A stretch of DNA of 45,176 nucleotides, from assembly GCA_032358255.1 (NCBI GenBank), contig JAULBX010026608.1, forward strand, positions 1 through 45,176, read 5' to 3'. The translations under genes were made by a program, and so were the position numbers. Positions 25,438 to 37,137 of the stretch are shown piece by piece. The DNA comes from Heterotrichella gracilis. Lineage: Eukaryota > Sar > Xanthophyceae > Tribonematales > Xanthonemataceae. The first letter of the stretch is position 1, and each line of letters starts with the position of its first letter. A model generated the notes under the pieces. That model made no database searches. It was not told where the DNA came from and saw only the letters and a list, made by a program, of their open reading frames with translations.

Positions 25438-28400
25438 ATGCACTGGCAAGCGTTGCACCTCGCTGGGGGGCATACAGCCACCAGCACCGTCACCCGTCGC
25501 CAATGCCGCACCCACCCCAGCTGCATCCATGGAGTGGTTCCCTTTGCAGCACGATCCAGCAGGCGGGTGCAACGCAGGCAGGCCGTGGCACCCGTCAGGG
25601 CTGCTGCTGCTGCAGTGGACACAGAGGAGATAGATCCCTATACGGGGATGTTGGTGGAGAAGACAAGTGCCACTGCTCCTGAGGCGGGGTGAGCATGCAA
25701 TCCTCATGCCATTCTGCTTCTTTGTGCACACCTTAAGGTAGAGCAAGCTACTACTACTAGAGTTTCCAGCACACCCACGCAACCTTTATTGTTGCTGCAG
25801 CGCAGGGAAGGAATATATGCCTTAGGGACCCTGTTAACCTTTCCCAACACACTCCCTCTGCACATGCCACACAAGCTGCCACAGCCCCAGAGGTGCACAA
25901 CGGCATCCCAGACCCAAGCAATTGAATTCTTGAGCACCCATGGTTACTTGTTGCTCCAAGTGTAGCAAGGCCTTCCCACTGTGTAGGTTCCGGGTGAAGG
26001 CGGGTGGGCATGAGTGGGCCTACCGTTCCTCCACACCCACACCCGAAAAGGCTGACACCAGCAAGCCTGTGGTGCTAATGCTGCATGGGGTTGGCTCTTC
26101 CTCGTACTGCTACAGGTAAAATTAATTCTTGCAACAGCCCACAATTAGGGTGGCACCCCAAGAATATCTACCCGGGCGTGGACCACGCATATAGTTAGAT
26201 AGCTAGTTACTTGCATTCCAGCAATACAGCCCAGGTTGCTGGCCGGGCATGTATATGACATATTATAGTTGTCTGGTTGCTGGCGCAAGGCATGTGGGAG
26301 GTAATTTTTAAGCTGTCTGTTGTTCCTGAAAAATTCATGATAACCGCTTTCATGACGAACTTTATTGACTCACAACGGTGCAGATGCGGCGTGTTGACCA
26401 GACATGCTCGAGCTAGGGCATGCAACAATGCATTGGTGTGATGTGCTTGTGTGTGCATGGTGCAGGGGGTTGATGATGGGCCTCGCCGCGGAGGGGTATG
26501 AATGCATTGCAGTGGACTGGTTGGGTCACGGCGCATCTGACAAGGTGTGTGGGGTACTAAACATGCAGGGGAAAACGCAATGTGCTCTTGGCTATTTTTG
26601 GTGCATGCATTTTTACAATGGGGTTGCATTGCGAGGAACATACAGATTTTAAAGTGTGTTCATTATTCTTATAGGTGTGTATCTGCATGCAAGTGCTTTA
26701 CGCCGCTTTCAGATTACAAATATTGCTTTGGCTGCATTTTAAAATACTTTCAATCACTACCCTGTGTCATCGGCATCCCATGCCATGCCATGCCATGTAT
26801 CCATGGTGTGCCCTTACCACCTGCCTCACTCTGACCTCGCTCCCTCGGTTCCACTTGTGTCAGCCTAGCCCAAGTGCCTTCAGCTACACTGCTGATGCAT
26901 ATGTAAAGGGGCTGGCAGGCTTCGTCGAGGCTGTGGGAATTAAAAAGCCATTTGTGCTGGTGGTCCAGGTACAACCTTCGATGTGCATAGCATTTTTTAT
27001 TATGTGGTTACATTGTTCCAACAGTATAGAATATTTTGCCAAGATGCATTTATTGCAAGTGCTTTAGGGATTATGCCTGGTCAGGGGTTTGATTACAAAC
27101 CGTGCACTTGCTGCATGCCATCTGGCAATGTTTACATCTATTACATCTTCTTGCAATGTCAGGTGCCATTTCAGAATCCCTGACATGGGACAATATGCAA
27201 TGCGCTGCTGGCTGTGGCTCCCCAGGCAGGGCAGGCAGGGATCCTCATGCCCAATGGATGTGCGCCTAATGCCATGCAGCCCCTCCCATGCGTCCCACCC
27301 CAATCAACTAATGGAATATGCGTTGTGCTCTTTTCATCATTGACGTCTGCAGGCATGTCATGCAAAGCTAGTTGTAGTTGAACTATCTCTAAGAATGTGC
27401 ACCACATCCCTGCCGCAGGGTTACATCCTGTCCCAGTTTGGCATGCTGTATGCTCTGGAGGCCGAGGATGACATTGACAAGCTGATCATACTCAACACAC
27501 CCCTGGCGCTGGCATCCAAGCTGAGGCCCGAGCTGGCGGCCTACAAGAACCCAATCTCCTTCATGCGGCCCAAGCAAGACGTGAGTGGCAACAGGTTTCC
27601 TCAAAGACCTTTTAGGGTTTAGGGTTTGAAGTTTAGGGTGCAGCCACTACCCTTAACCCCACTTCCTGCATGGGATGCAGGCACGACTTTGGGGTTGCAC
27701 ACGCATGAATGCAAGTAGTGGTAAGTGCCTGCAGGCATACAAGAGCCCGATATGTGCAGCACACTCGGGTCAGTGTGCCAGCAGCAATTACAGTAATGCC
27801 TCATGCCTGTTGTTGCAAAACATAAAGTTTCTGTTGCAAAGTTCTGCAAAAAGGTCTCCACAAAGTTTCTGTTGCAACGTTTTGAAACATAAATTTTTAA
27901 GCTGCATGTGGAGGTTGTGTTTCCGGTTATCCACGCCCGCTGTCCCCACCCCTGTTGCAGAGCCGCTTTGATGCTCTGAGTTTCAACGCAAGCGGCAGCC
28001 CCTACGCCATGCAGCAACGAGACGCCGATGCATTTGATGCGCCCTACCAACAACAGGCGGCAAACACAGCACTGTACGAGATCATGGACAAGGTGGGTAC
28101 AGTACCCACCACATGCAAACAAGATTATTAGGGTACTTTGGCTTCATTTGTTTGATGCATGTCGTCTGACTGCTAATCTGGCTATTTTGCTGGAATGCAT
28201 GTAACTAACTAACTAACTAACTATGTCGTCTGATCATGAGTCGCGTGCACCCCAGCAGGACATTAGATCAGCAGGCAAGCTCCCGGTGTACCTTGATTGG
28301 ATCGATCTCATGACCTTTGGTCTTTACCAGGCTGCATCTCCTTTCAGCTTTGTTCCCCACCTTTGACATATTTTCCATGCCACCCATCCCCTCCTCTTCC

Positions 28401-29091
28401 TCCGTTGCAGCTTGACTTCAAATCCCTCCTTTCCCGGGTGGACGAGGGGTTCCGCACCTGGCGCGTGCCCTCGCTACTCATCCACGGCAACAAAGACCCT
28501 TTCCTAGGGATCCAGCTGGTGTTCGACTGGCTGGAGAGCAAGCGCACAAGCATGCGGGTGCAGCAAGTGGAGGCAAAGGTGGGTGTGGGGTCTAGTGCGG
28601 CTTGGGAGGCTGTTTAGGAGCGGTCAAGGGTTGCCGTGGAAATCGTTGCGCAATGTAATGAGTTCCATGTTGGTATGCTAGAGCAACATGTATGTTGACG
28701 TAGTCAGGTGGCTATGACACGCGGTGGGTGACCACTCGCCATGCATCAAGCGAGGCAGTAGCGTCAGTGATGCGACGGAAGGCTTGCATTTCATTGTATG
28801 TATTATTGTATCTCTTGTTATCAAATGTGCCCTGCACCCCCATTGCAACTGGGCCACATGCCCAAGGAGGACTACCCCGAGGCACTGCTTGCATTCCATT
28901 GTTCGACATTGTATTCAATAATTGTATGATGTATGTAATTAAATGTGGCATATTCCCCCTTGCAGCTTGGCCACATGCCCCAGGAGGACTACCCCGAGGC
29001 GCTGCTGCCTGCGCTGCTCACCTTCCTGGTGCAGGGCAACGACGTCAAGGTGGACTACAGCGCAAAGAGGGTGGGCAAGAGGTCGGACTAG
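25438..29091 (+). CDS. Plastid-targeted alpha/beta-hydrolase-fold protein lacking the usual nucleophile
   Basis: Eight exons in phase give 383 aa: 25438-25688, 25987-26115, 26466-26544, 26864-26968, 27419-27580, 27961-28092, 28411-28578, 28966-29091. The N-terminus (MHWQALHLAGG, then Arg/Ala-rich to about residue 65) looks like a chloroplast transit peptide. The fold is clear: VVLMLHGVGSSSYCYR (oxyanion loop), CIAVDWLGHGASDK, FVLVVQGYILSQFG, SLLIHGNKDPF and a final LGHMPQEDYPE with the His. At the nucleophile elbow, where GHSxGG is usual, it reads VQGYIL, so the Ser/Asp nucleophile is replaced. The elbow is built across the 26968/27419 splice (VVQ joined to GYI). Plant plastid hydrolase-like proteins with a similar VVQGY elbow are known to me, so this is probably an established non-classical family. 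The substrate is unknown. The start is the first ATG of the frame. Confidence 0.9.
28155..28225 (+). repeat. Dispersed repeat, copy 4
   Basis: Carries GACTGCTAATCTGGCTATTT, TTGCTGGAATGCATGTAA and a (CTAA) tail of about five units, closely matching the copy at 18441. It lies in hydrolase intron 6. The tail resembles the simple-repeat 3' ends of LINE-mobilised elements. Confidence 0.65.
28820..28890 (+). repeat. Degenerate copy of the hydrolase exon 8 5' end
   Basis: The last-exon start (GGCCACATGCCCCAGGAGG at 28970) and its upstream tract are duplicated about 118 bp earlier. The copy has TTGCAA in place of the acceptor TTGCAG, and would still encode GHMPKEDYPEALL. It looks like a recent duplication silenced by loss of the AG. 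Confidence 0.85.
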
Positions 29092-30495
29092 GGTGTTGTC
29101 TCCAGGGTGTAGGGTTTTAGCTGGGCTCCGACGCAAGGAGGGTCAACAAGAGGCGGGAGTAGGGTTTGGAGTGTTGGGTGTTCGCTGGGCTATGGCGCAA
29201 GGAGGATGAGCTGGAGGCAGATGTGGTGTTCAGGCTTCCAAGTGGACTACTGTGCATGGAAGAGGTATAAGAGTCAGGAATAGAGCGCAGGGTCCAGAGT
29301 AGGAGGTGGGCTGCAGCCGAAGGGGCGGGTGGCCAGCGGCAGGAGTGGTGACATAGTCGGTGTTTGCAATCAAGATTTGCTGGCAAATTTTTTGAGAGCT
29401 AGACTTGAGGCCAATGGTTGCACAGTTACATTGTCGTAAGGCATATGGTAGCAATGGGTTGGCAGGATGCGGGAGGTCCCAGGCTGGTTTTGGACTTTAT
29501 GCCGTGGTGCAAGTTCAACCACTTGTGGACACCCTATTGAAGGCACATTGATTGACAGTGCTTGACAAGGCTATGTTCATGCTATGCCTTCTCACCCCAC
29601 CCCACAGTTCCAACAGTCAATGTGCAGAGTCTGGGTAGCTCATGATTTTGCTCAATGACTGACAGGGCCTGGAATTCCTGGAGGAATTTCAAATGCCCGG
29701 TTCCTGCAAGGGGCATAAACATCAGATCAAGGAGCGGGGATGCATTTGCCGCGAAATAGGCCAGTCGTTTTCGGACTCGACACGGCTAGTCGACTCAAAC
29801 GCACGGAATGCCTGCACTATTATCGTTCTAAACGCTTCATGAACGGAAGTTGATTCCTCCTGTTTTATCACCAATAGTATCTGTTACTTCGTGGCTTGGC
29901 TCGTTTTGTATACCTCTGTAACCTAGGAGCAGGCTCCACAACAATAGCAGATGCCGCTTGAGCTTTCAGCTGAATCTACCAACCTCAAAGCACAGTAGCA
30001 AGACCTTGATATTGGTAAGCGGTGTGCCCTGTTGTTTACACACATGTGGACTAGTAACGACTCAGGCTAGCCTTTGCTGGTGGGAGCTGAACGTAGTCCA
30101 ATTGGTGCAAGTGCATGCATGCGGTAGCCCAGATGCTCTTTCGCCCAGCGTACTGCGTTGTGCGCTTCAGTTGCTTAACTAACAGGTTTGAGCATATTAT
30201 ATGGTTGTTTTGACCTATGGGTAGTGCTGCGTCCTTCCTTCTGCCGTGTGTGGGTTGTGGTGCCTCCACCTAGCTAGCGAGCGGGTGCGCAACCCCAAAA
30301 GGCATGGAGGGGGGGGGAGGGAGTGCGCCACACACGGGACAGTGCCCAAAGCCAGCTTTCACGCTGCAGTGTTTATTTTATGTGTAAGTGACCAGATTAC
30401 TGTGCTATTACAGGTGAAGGCCACGCCGAATTTTGCGTTTGTCTACCAGTTTTACTGAGAGTAGCGGGGTTGGGCTGACCCTCTTGGAGCTCTCG
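29092..30495. other. Hydrolase 3' flank and receptor-kinase upstream region
   Basis: The first 200 nt (29127-29295) contain about three decayed tandem copies of the end of the hydrolase coding region, each recalling GCGCAAAGAGGGTG and the stop region. The rest has no recognisable gene. A plus-strand TGTAA at 29917-29921 is a candidate hydrolase polyadenylation signal, and the last few hundred nt should hold the receptor-kinase promoter. Confidence 0.5.
29917..29921 (+). terminator. Candidate TGTAA polyadenylation signal of the hydrolase gene
   Basis: A TGTAA lies about 825 nt past the stop codon. This distance is long, so an earlier non-canonical signal is possible. Confidence 0.25.
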
Positions 30496-33400
30496 ATGCC
30501 TTCGCTCCTTGCTGTAACGACCAGCGCCCTGCTGTTTCTCAGCATAGCATCTGCCACGGTAAGCCGTGAAAACCAAGTGCTTGTCTCTTCCTTGTGACCC
30601 AGATCACCTTGTTCATCCCCCAACCCCTCACAACCTGACAGTGCACACATGTGTTCGCCCGCCACCAGTACTGTATGTTCTCTACACTACCGAGGTCCAA
30701 ACTAACCATACGCATGAATTTGTTGCAGGCCCCTTGTTATCAGGAGCTGTTGCAAAGGGTACAGAAAGACCCTGAGCTGCAAGTATACCATGCACTGCTC
30801 TCACACTCTGATGCCACCTTTTTGGAACGGGCCCTCAGCTGCAACAACCAGACCAAGGCCGTCATCTTCGCACCCTCGGACACTGCCTTTGTTGCCCTTG
30901 AAGGTAACGCAGCTATGCCAGCTCAGCTCACGTGTGGTTTGACCTGTGCCTGCTTGGCACAAAAGAGCAAGCACACAACCGTCAGGCATGTGCCACACGC
31001 TCCCACCTACAGGAACCCCAATCCCCGATGGTCACTTGCACTGCACTGCCTACCTTAACATAGAGGGAGAATGGGAGTACTGGGGGATTGAAGTGCTAAA
31101 ACCGGTACCATGTAGGGTTTAGGGTTTCAGAGTCCTTAACAGCAACCCTGGGCTAACAGCTTTGTCGTTGCCCGTGCAGGTGCCCTCAAGCACCAAGTCA
31201 ACCTGCTCAAGATCCCACAGACAAACCTGCTGCACACAGTCGTCCCAGGGGACTACCCTAGCGTGGATTCCCTGCTGGCGGCTGGCACAGTGCACTCTGC
31301 CCTGGGCTTGCATGAGGGCCTGACGGGCTGGCTGGACAACACCCTCCTTGTGCAGGGGGACGCTGATGAGGTGAGTGGGCCGGGAATGCTCCGTGCATGT
31401 GTGCATATCAGCGTGCCTGCAGCAGCCCCCGGTTTTCACTGTATGAACACCGACCGCCGCAAGTTCTCTTCAGGTTGCCTCCTCGAGTGTTTGAGCATTG
31501 GGTACCATAGCAAGCAGGTGCACAAGAATGGGAATCCGACTGTCATGTGGCAGTTTATCTTGAACCCATAAAAAACATGCACCTTTCCTTGATGGGTTTG
31601 CCATCTGCCACATGCCCCCCTGCCTCCAACTCTGGCCCCCCCCTGGCGCAGGTCACCATCGCTTGTCCCGGTGCAGCCAACGCCACCGCCGCGCGCATCC
31701 TCCACAGCTTCAGCGTGTGCGACACATACACAGTGCACGTCATCAACCAGGTCCCGCTGCCCACCGCCCTGCAACCTGGCCACCAAACAACCTCCGAGCA
31801 CTCCACATGGGTCACAGCCCCCCGGCAGGCCGCCCGCCGCCGCCTCATCGACATATCATCCATTAAAGCCCAGGCCAATCAGCTTGTGGTGATGCGCACC
31901 CAAGCGCCAGGTGGCGCCTCCGAGATGCAGCTGGCGCTGGTGGATTTCCACCTCAACCGGAGGGTGCTGGGGGCGGTGGTGGCCCCTGCGGGGGTGGGCG
32001 GCTACGCGGGGCAGCTAGCGGGGATGATGATGAGCGCAGGTGGCGTGTTGGCACTGACTGCTGCCCTGGCGGGTGCAGCGCTTGGTCAGCTGATCAGGAG
32101 CGGCATGCGCATGGGGGGTGGCAAGCGGGCAGGCAAGGGCAAGGCTGCAAGGGGCGGCGTTGCTGCTGAAGCACCAGACGTTGAGGTGAGGGCAATGGCC
32201 GGGATTGCTACTGTTGGACATGGGTCAGGCCATTGCGCTGCACCGCGCACCGTGAGATGCTTGTGAGAGGCTTGTTACACCTGAACACATGCTTGCCTTG
32301 GTAGACCATTTGAAATTGTAACCCGCATGCAATGTTGCAGCGTCCCTCCTCACAATGTTTTTCCATTGTATACATTGTGGTGTGTGGTAAATTCTAATGC
32401 TGAGGCAGCCCCAAACCCTAATCCTAAACCCTAAACAGTGATATAGGTGCTGACCTGAATCTGTTGATATAGGTGGCTGTGTCTGACACCGAGGCAGCCC
32501 TGAACCCTAAACCCTAAACCCTAACCAGTGATACTGGTGCTAACCACTGGTGCGTGTACTTGTGCAGGCGGCTGTGCCTGACACCGATTCAGCCCTCAAG
32601 CACCTGGCCATGAATGCATGCGACTTCCCAGCTCTGTACATCAGCCCCTTTGACGTCAGCGACGATGACGCGGCCACCACCACCACCACCTCCTCCACCC
32701 GCAACAATCTCCCCTTCTCCACCTCAGCATCAGTCAGCCACAGCTCAGACTCAGACTCCAGCGATGGGGGTCGCGCCAGGGAGGCGCACTACAGCCCCTT
32801 CGATGTAGATGCGCCCTCCTATGCCTGGGCCTCCCTCGGCGCAAACCCAGCGCTTGAGATGGCACTGGGCGACATTGAGCCTGGCAGTGCCCCTGAGGGA
32901 GACTCCATCGCTGAGCTGGCAGCCCGCCTGCATCAGGTGATGTGTGACACCCTGGCGAGCCGCGCCACCCCCCTGGCCCTCATGGGGTCCAACCCGGGGC
33001 TGGATCTGGGCACGGACTATGGCACTGCTGTGGATAGCCACTCAGAGGCGTACCCAGGTGCTGAGCTGGCGAGCCACATAGGGTCGCACCAGGAGCTGAC
33101 TGAGACCCTAGGGTTCAGCCCCAGCTCGCTGGCCCTGCTGGGCACCAACCCAGACCTGGCAGACTACTGTGTGCATGAGGACGCGCAAGAGGCCAGCGGT
33201 CCACAGGCCAACATCGAGGATGCATTCACGTGCGACTCTGATGAGGATGACAATGAGGATGCTGAGATGATGGCGGTGGTGCTCAACAGCGGGTCCTACC
33301 ACATGGCCAGCATGAACGTCGCCCCAGCTGGGACCACCACCCAATCAGTTGGTGTACTACCCCTGGACCAGCTGGCATCACAGTCAGCTGCTGCCACCAC

Positions 33401-35408
33401 CCAGTCAGTTGGTGCGCCAACCCTTGAGCAGCCAGTACCACAGTCGGTGGTTCCAGCGCCAGCTAGCACCTCAGCAGCAGCCAAGAGGGCTTCCCCCTTC
33501 AGCGGGGGTGCCGCCTACTTCAGAGCGGTGTCTGGCGGGGCGGAGCGCCCCATGGTGGCGCCTGCACAGCCCGCAACATCCCCCAGCACCAGCAGCGCCT
33601 CACCCCAGGCGCAGTCCTTGGCCTCAGTCAGTTCCACAGATTCCAGCAGCTGCAGCAGCGATGCAGACAGCATGCCCACCATCTCCAAGCTTGCTGTGGA
33701 AGCCCTGCAACCCAGCCGCACCCGCTCCTCCTGCTACCTCATCCCCGCAGACAGGAAGGCGTCGGGGATGTCCGGGGCACCGTCGGGGATTTCCAGGGCT
33801 GCATCTGGGATGTCGAGATCTGCTTCCGTGATGAGCTCGGTGGGGTCATCGGTGGATGAGCTGCTGTGTGACTCGTGGCAGCTTGCGGCCAGCGAGGTCC
33901 AGATCTGCAGGGATGATGGCGGCAAGGTGGTCCACTTAGGGTCTGGCAAGCAATCAGAGGTAGGGCATCAACATGCATGATGAAGTGTGCAGTTTGCGTA
34001 GAACATTTGATTCAAGTGCTGCCTGGAGTAGTATTTCATGTTGCATATGCTCTCATGTACTACAAAGTTTATCACAGAAAAGCGGCAGGTTCACTGTATC
34101 AATTCCTGCCTGATCCCATACCCTAAACCCTACATCATAAACCCTAAACCCTTGCTGACTGTGCGCAGGTGTACAAGGGCATCTGGAATGGGCTCCAGGA
34201 GGTGGCCGTCAAGGTGCTCAAGGGCTCCATTGAGACCTCTAACCACAAGAGGTTTGTGCACGAGGTGCAGCTGCTCAGGATGTGCCGCAGCGACCGTATC
34301 GTCAGCTTCTTTGGGGTGGCTGAGAAGGATGGCAGGCACATGCTGCTCATGGAGTACATGGCGGGGGGCGACCTGCAGCAGGCCATTGAGGATGGCAACG
34401 TCACATGGAACAAAGGGTAAGTGAACGCCACGATCATATAATGACTCTATATATCATATAAGTAATACTTATATGATCTAGTACTTATTCAATTTCACAA
34501 TCAGACTTTTGTTAACAGCTGTAATGACACAAAAACGTCGTCCTGGGTATGTTGCACATGGTGCATCGACATTCCAATGCATATTCGACTGCCTCACGGC
34601 CAGTCTATCATGCCCTTCATACCCCACCCCACCGCACCTATCCTACACCTTGCTGACCACGCCACGTGTCACGTGCAGGGGCCAGCGGATCGCCCTCAGC
34701 GTGGCCAAGGCCCTGACCTACCTCCACAGCAAGAAGATAGTGCACCTGGACCTCAAGCCATGCAACGTGCTGCTGGACAAGCACGGGGAGGCCAAGGTGG
34801 GCGACGTGGGCATCGCTACCTTTGTGCCCGAGGGCAGGTCCAGCGTCCAGGAGCTGTGGAGGACTGGGGCGTTCTCGTGGACTGCGCCCGAAGTGCTGCA
34901 GGGCACGAAGGTGACCACCGCGGCTGACATGTACAGCTACGGCGTGCTCCTGCACAACGTCGCCTCCGGCCACATATCCAGGTGGGTTTTTGCAGCAACT
35001 GTGTGATTCCAAAAACAATTCTGTGACTCCAGATAGAATGGCGTATAATAAGGGCTTCTAAACCAACCACCAGTTTTTGCCAACTCATTGCTGTGCGGAT
35101 GCTGTCAGGTGTCATGTCATGCATGGCACACGCACAACTACCGCAGACCTGCAGTCACAAGCACTCCAGCAATGCAGCCCGATTAGCGATCATCCTTGCA
35201 CATGCGGTGCTCGGGGCTGCTTACACCAGGTTAGCATTTGTAACGCAAGGTGCTGTTGCGCAGGGGAAGGATGCTGCGCGACCTGCACGCGCCCCAAGAC
35301 TGCCCCCCCTACGTGATCCACCTGGTGAAGCGCTGCTTGAGCGAGGACCCAGCCATGCGTCCCACTGCCAAGCAGGTGGTGGCAGCGCTGTGGGAAAACG
35401 AGAGCTAG
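30496..35408 (+). CDS. Receptor-like protein kinase with extracellular fasciclin (FAS1) domain
   Basis: Predicted cell-surface sensor: signal peptide, FAS1 domain, membrane helix, long linker, kinase. Eight exons in phase give 1016 aa: 30496-30558, 30729-30903, 31180-31370, 31652-32185, 32568-33959, 34169-34416, 34679-34981, 35264-35408. Residues 1-20 are a signal peptide (LLFLSIASA cleavage). FAS1 spans about 25-182: AVIFAPSDTAFVAL (H1), NLLHTVVPGDYPS (H2), YTVHVINQVPLP. A Gly/Ala/Leu/Met-rich helix at about 262-291 is followed by basic residues. The linker (292-772) is Ser/Thr/Ala/Pro-rich with repeats (SPFDV twice; LGANPAL, MGSNPGL and LGTNPDL). The kinase (774-1012) has the glycine loop LGSGKQSEVYKG, VAVKVLK, HLDLKPCNVLL, a DVG in place of DFG, and WTAPEVL, with catalytic Lys, Asp, Asn and Asp all kept. 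Best described as TKL/RLCK-like. Confidence 0.88.
32397..32526 (+). repeat. Degenerate copies of the receptor-kinase exon 5 5' end with telomere-like repeats
   Basis: The exon 5 start (GCGGCTGTGCCTGACACCGA at 32568) recurs at about 32472-32507 behind a TAG acceptor-like site, and in fragmentary form at 32400-32420. The copies are separated by CCCTAAACCCTAAACCCTAA and a CAGTGATA-type spacer. Unit length is about 90 bp. Confidence 0.8.
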
Positions 35409-37137
35409 ACACCGGGTTTATCAGGGCGTCTGTCATTTAACTTGGTTGTGGCTTTCAGCACAATATATGGCAGATGTCCCCTCATTTGGCATTACCGGAA
35501 TAAAGCAGCAGCTGCTGACGGTTTTGGTTCATTGTTATTGTTTTGTTTTCCAAATAAATAGCTGTCTCGGTTTGCGAGAGTGGGAGATGAGACTTTATTG
35601 GTGGAAATTGACCTGTGGGGTAAAATAAGCGTGTCCTTCAACCCCTTCCATGCCAACCGTATCCAAGTGTACTGCATAGAACTCCTGGTGACACCCCCTT
35701 TTTAGCAAATGACTGTTCCCAGTTTTCCGGAGCGTTTTCCTTTTGCATACCTGAGTTGCCAAGCAGTGGCTTTGAATGTCGTGTTCTTTGAGCATGGCGT
35801 ACATGATCAGCTGTGCCGCCCGCTGTCCCACACTGTGTGTGCTGACGTTTTCACCGATTGTTGTATCCAAATTTCACCATCGCTTTGATTGGCTGATGCT
35901 GTAGTTTTTTTTTTTAATCTTTTTGTTTGAATTTGGTATGATGCTTCAGCCTCTGAATGGTTGCAGCAGGCTCAGTTTCCCTATACTTCTTGACAACCCA
36001 GATTGGCGTGGGTTCCATGGCATTTGTCTTGCTGCCAGTTGCTGTAACAGTGCAACACCCCTAAAAGCTACGGTACTCACCAAAACGTTCTTTTTGATAA
36101 AGTTGAAGGTCCATCTATGTCCCTGGAAATATATGCTGCTGCTTTTTCTGAGGTAGCAGGTTGAAGCAGTGTACAGGGCGCAACTGCTTCACCAGTGCAC
36201 ATGTGAACTTCGTGCAACGCGTTTGCACACGCGTGCTTTCAAACCAGAGGTGTTCCTAAGGGAATGCCACTCACATCCTGTATGTTTGGATAGCACCATT
36301 GCGCACCAAGCAGTTGCAACGTACTGTCCAGCTAACACTGCCTAGCAAGATGACCTGAAGCTGATATATACTAGCCCAGCCCAGGCCTAGCCCAGCCAGA
36401 CCACGGTAAAACCTCCTCAAAGTACCCTTAGTTGAGCACCCTTACAGCCTGATCAGTCCCACCATACTGAATAATATGTTATAAACTGTAACCAGTAAGA
36501 CAGTGCCTGGAATTGCCCCATTGCTGCAGCCAAGAGGACTGACCTGACCTGGCCACATCCGTTGGACATGCATATACCTCCTGCACACGTGTTCACACCA
36601 CCTTTCCCCTTTTGAACGCCCGCCGTCCTCACGATGCACCGGTGCAGCACGTTCTGCAGGTGACCTGCTCGTTCCCCACTTTCATCCGAAAGAAGGGCTC
36701 TGTGTGGTTGTCACATTGATGCGGCATGCCCTGCATGCGTGCTGCCCGTGACTAACAATGATGTTTGTCCGGATATCGTGTGGCGATGCCACTGTTTTAT
36801 CCAGCAGAAAGCCTATGTGGCACTTTCTCGTCTTGTGGCTAGTTGGCCCTGCGTTTATGCACCTGCCACCGATACTCACATCGCCGCCACTGCCCCCACC
36901 AAGCCCCCACCAGGAGGGGCCGCCGTCAACAATTTGCACTATCGTTCATAAGCGAGCTACACACACTGAGCCACACGCTCCAAGTGAAGACCGCCCCACT
37001 ACTGTTCAAATAGTACGTTGTAAGTTATAGGGTGTGGCCCGGCTTTACCCTGGTCAGAACTGAAACAACCATCGGACAGAAAGTGGCAATCACAGTCCAA
37101 TCTTTCCAGCTTTGCTCACGCTGTTTGCGAGGACACC
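35409..37137. other. Receptor-kinase 3' flank and La upstream region
   Basis: AATAAA occurs at 35499-35504 and 35553-35558, and a TGTAA at 36043-36047; any could serve the kinase mRNA. Open frames at 35595-35870 (-) and 36739-37030 (+) show no recognisable family. No further gene is supported. Confidence 0.45.
36043..36047 (+). terminator. Candidate TGTAA polyadenylation signal of the receptor kinase
   Basis: TGTAA lies about 635 nt after the stop codon at 35406-35408. Confidence 0.3.

Noticed and set aside
32751-33344. Minus-strand open frames opposite the kinase linker
   Set aside because: Shadows of the long plus-strand exon, created by its composition.
35595-35870. Minus-strand 91-codon frame with a THSVGQRAAQ stretch, considered as a recombinase or transposase fragment
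   Set aside because: The resemblance is too short and lacks catalytic residues; it lies in the kinase 3' flank.
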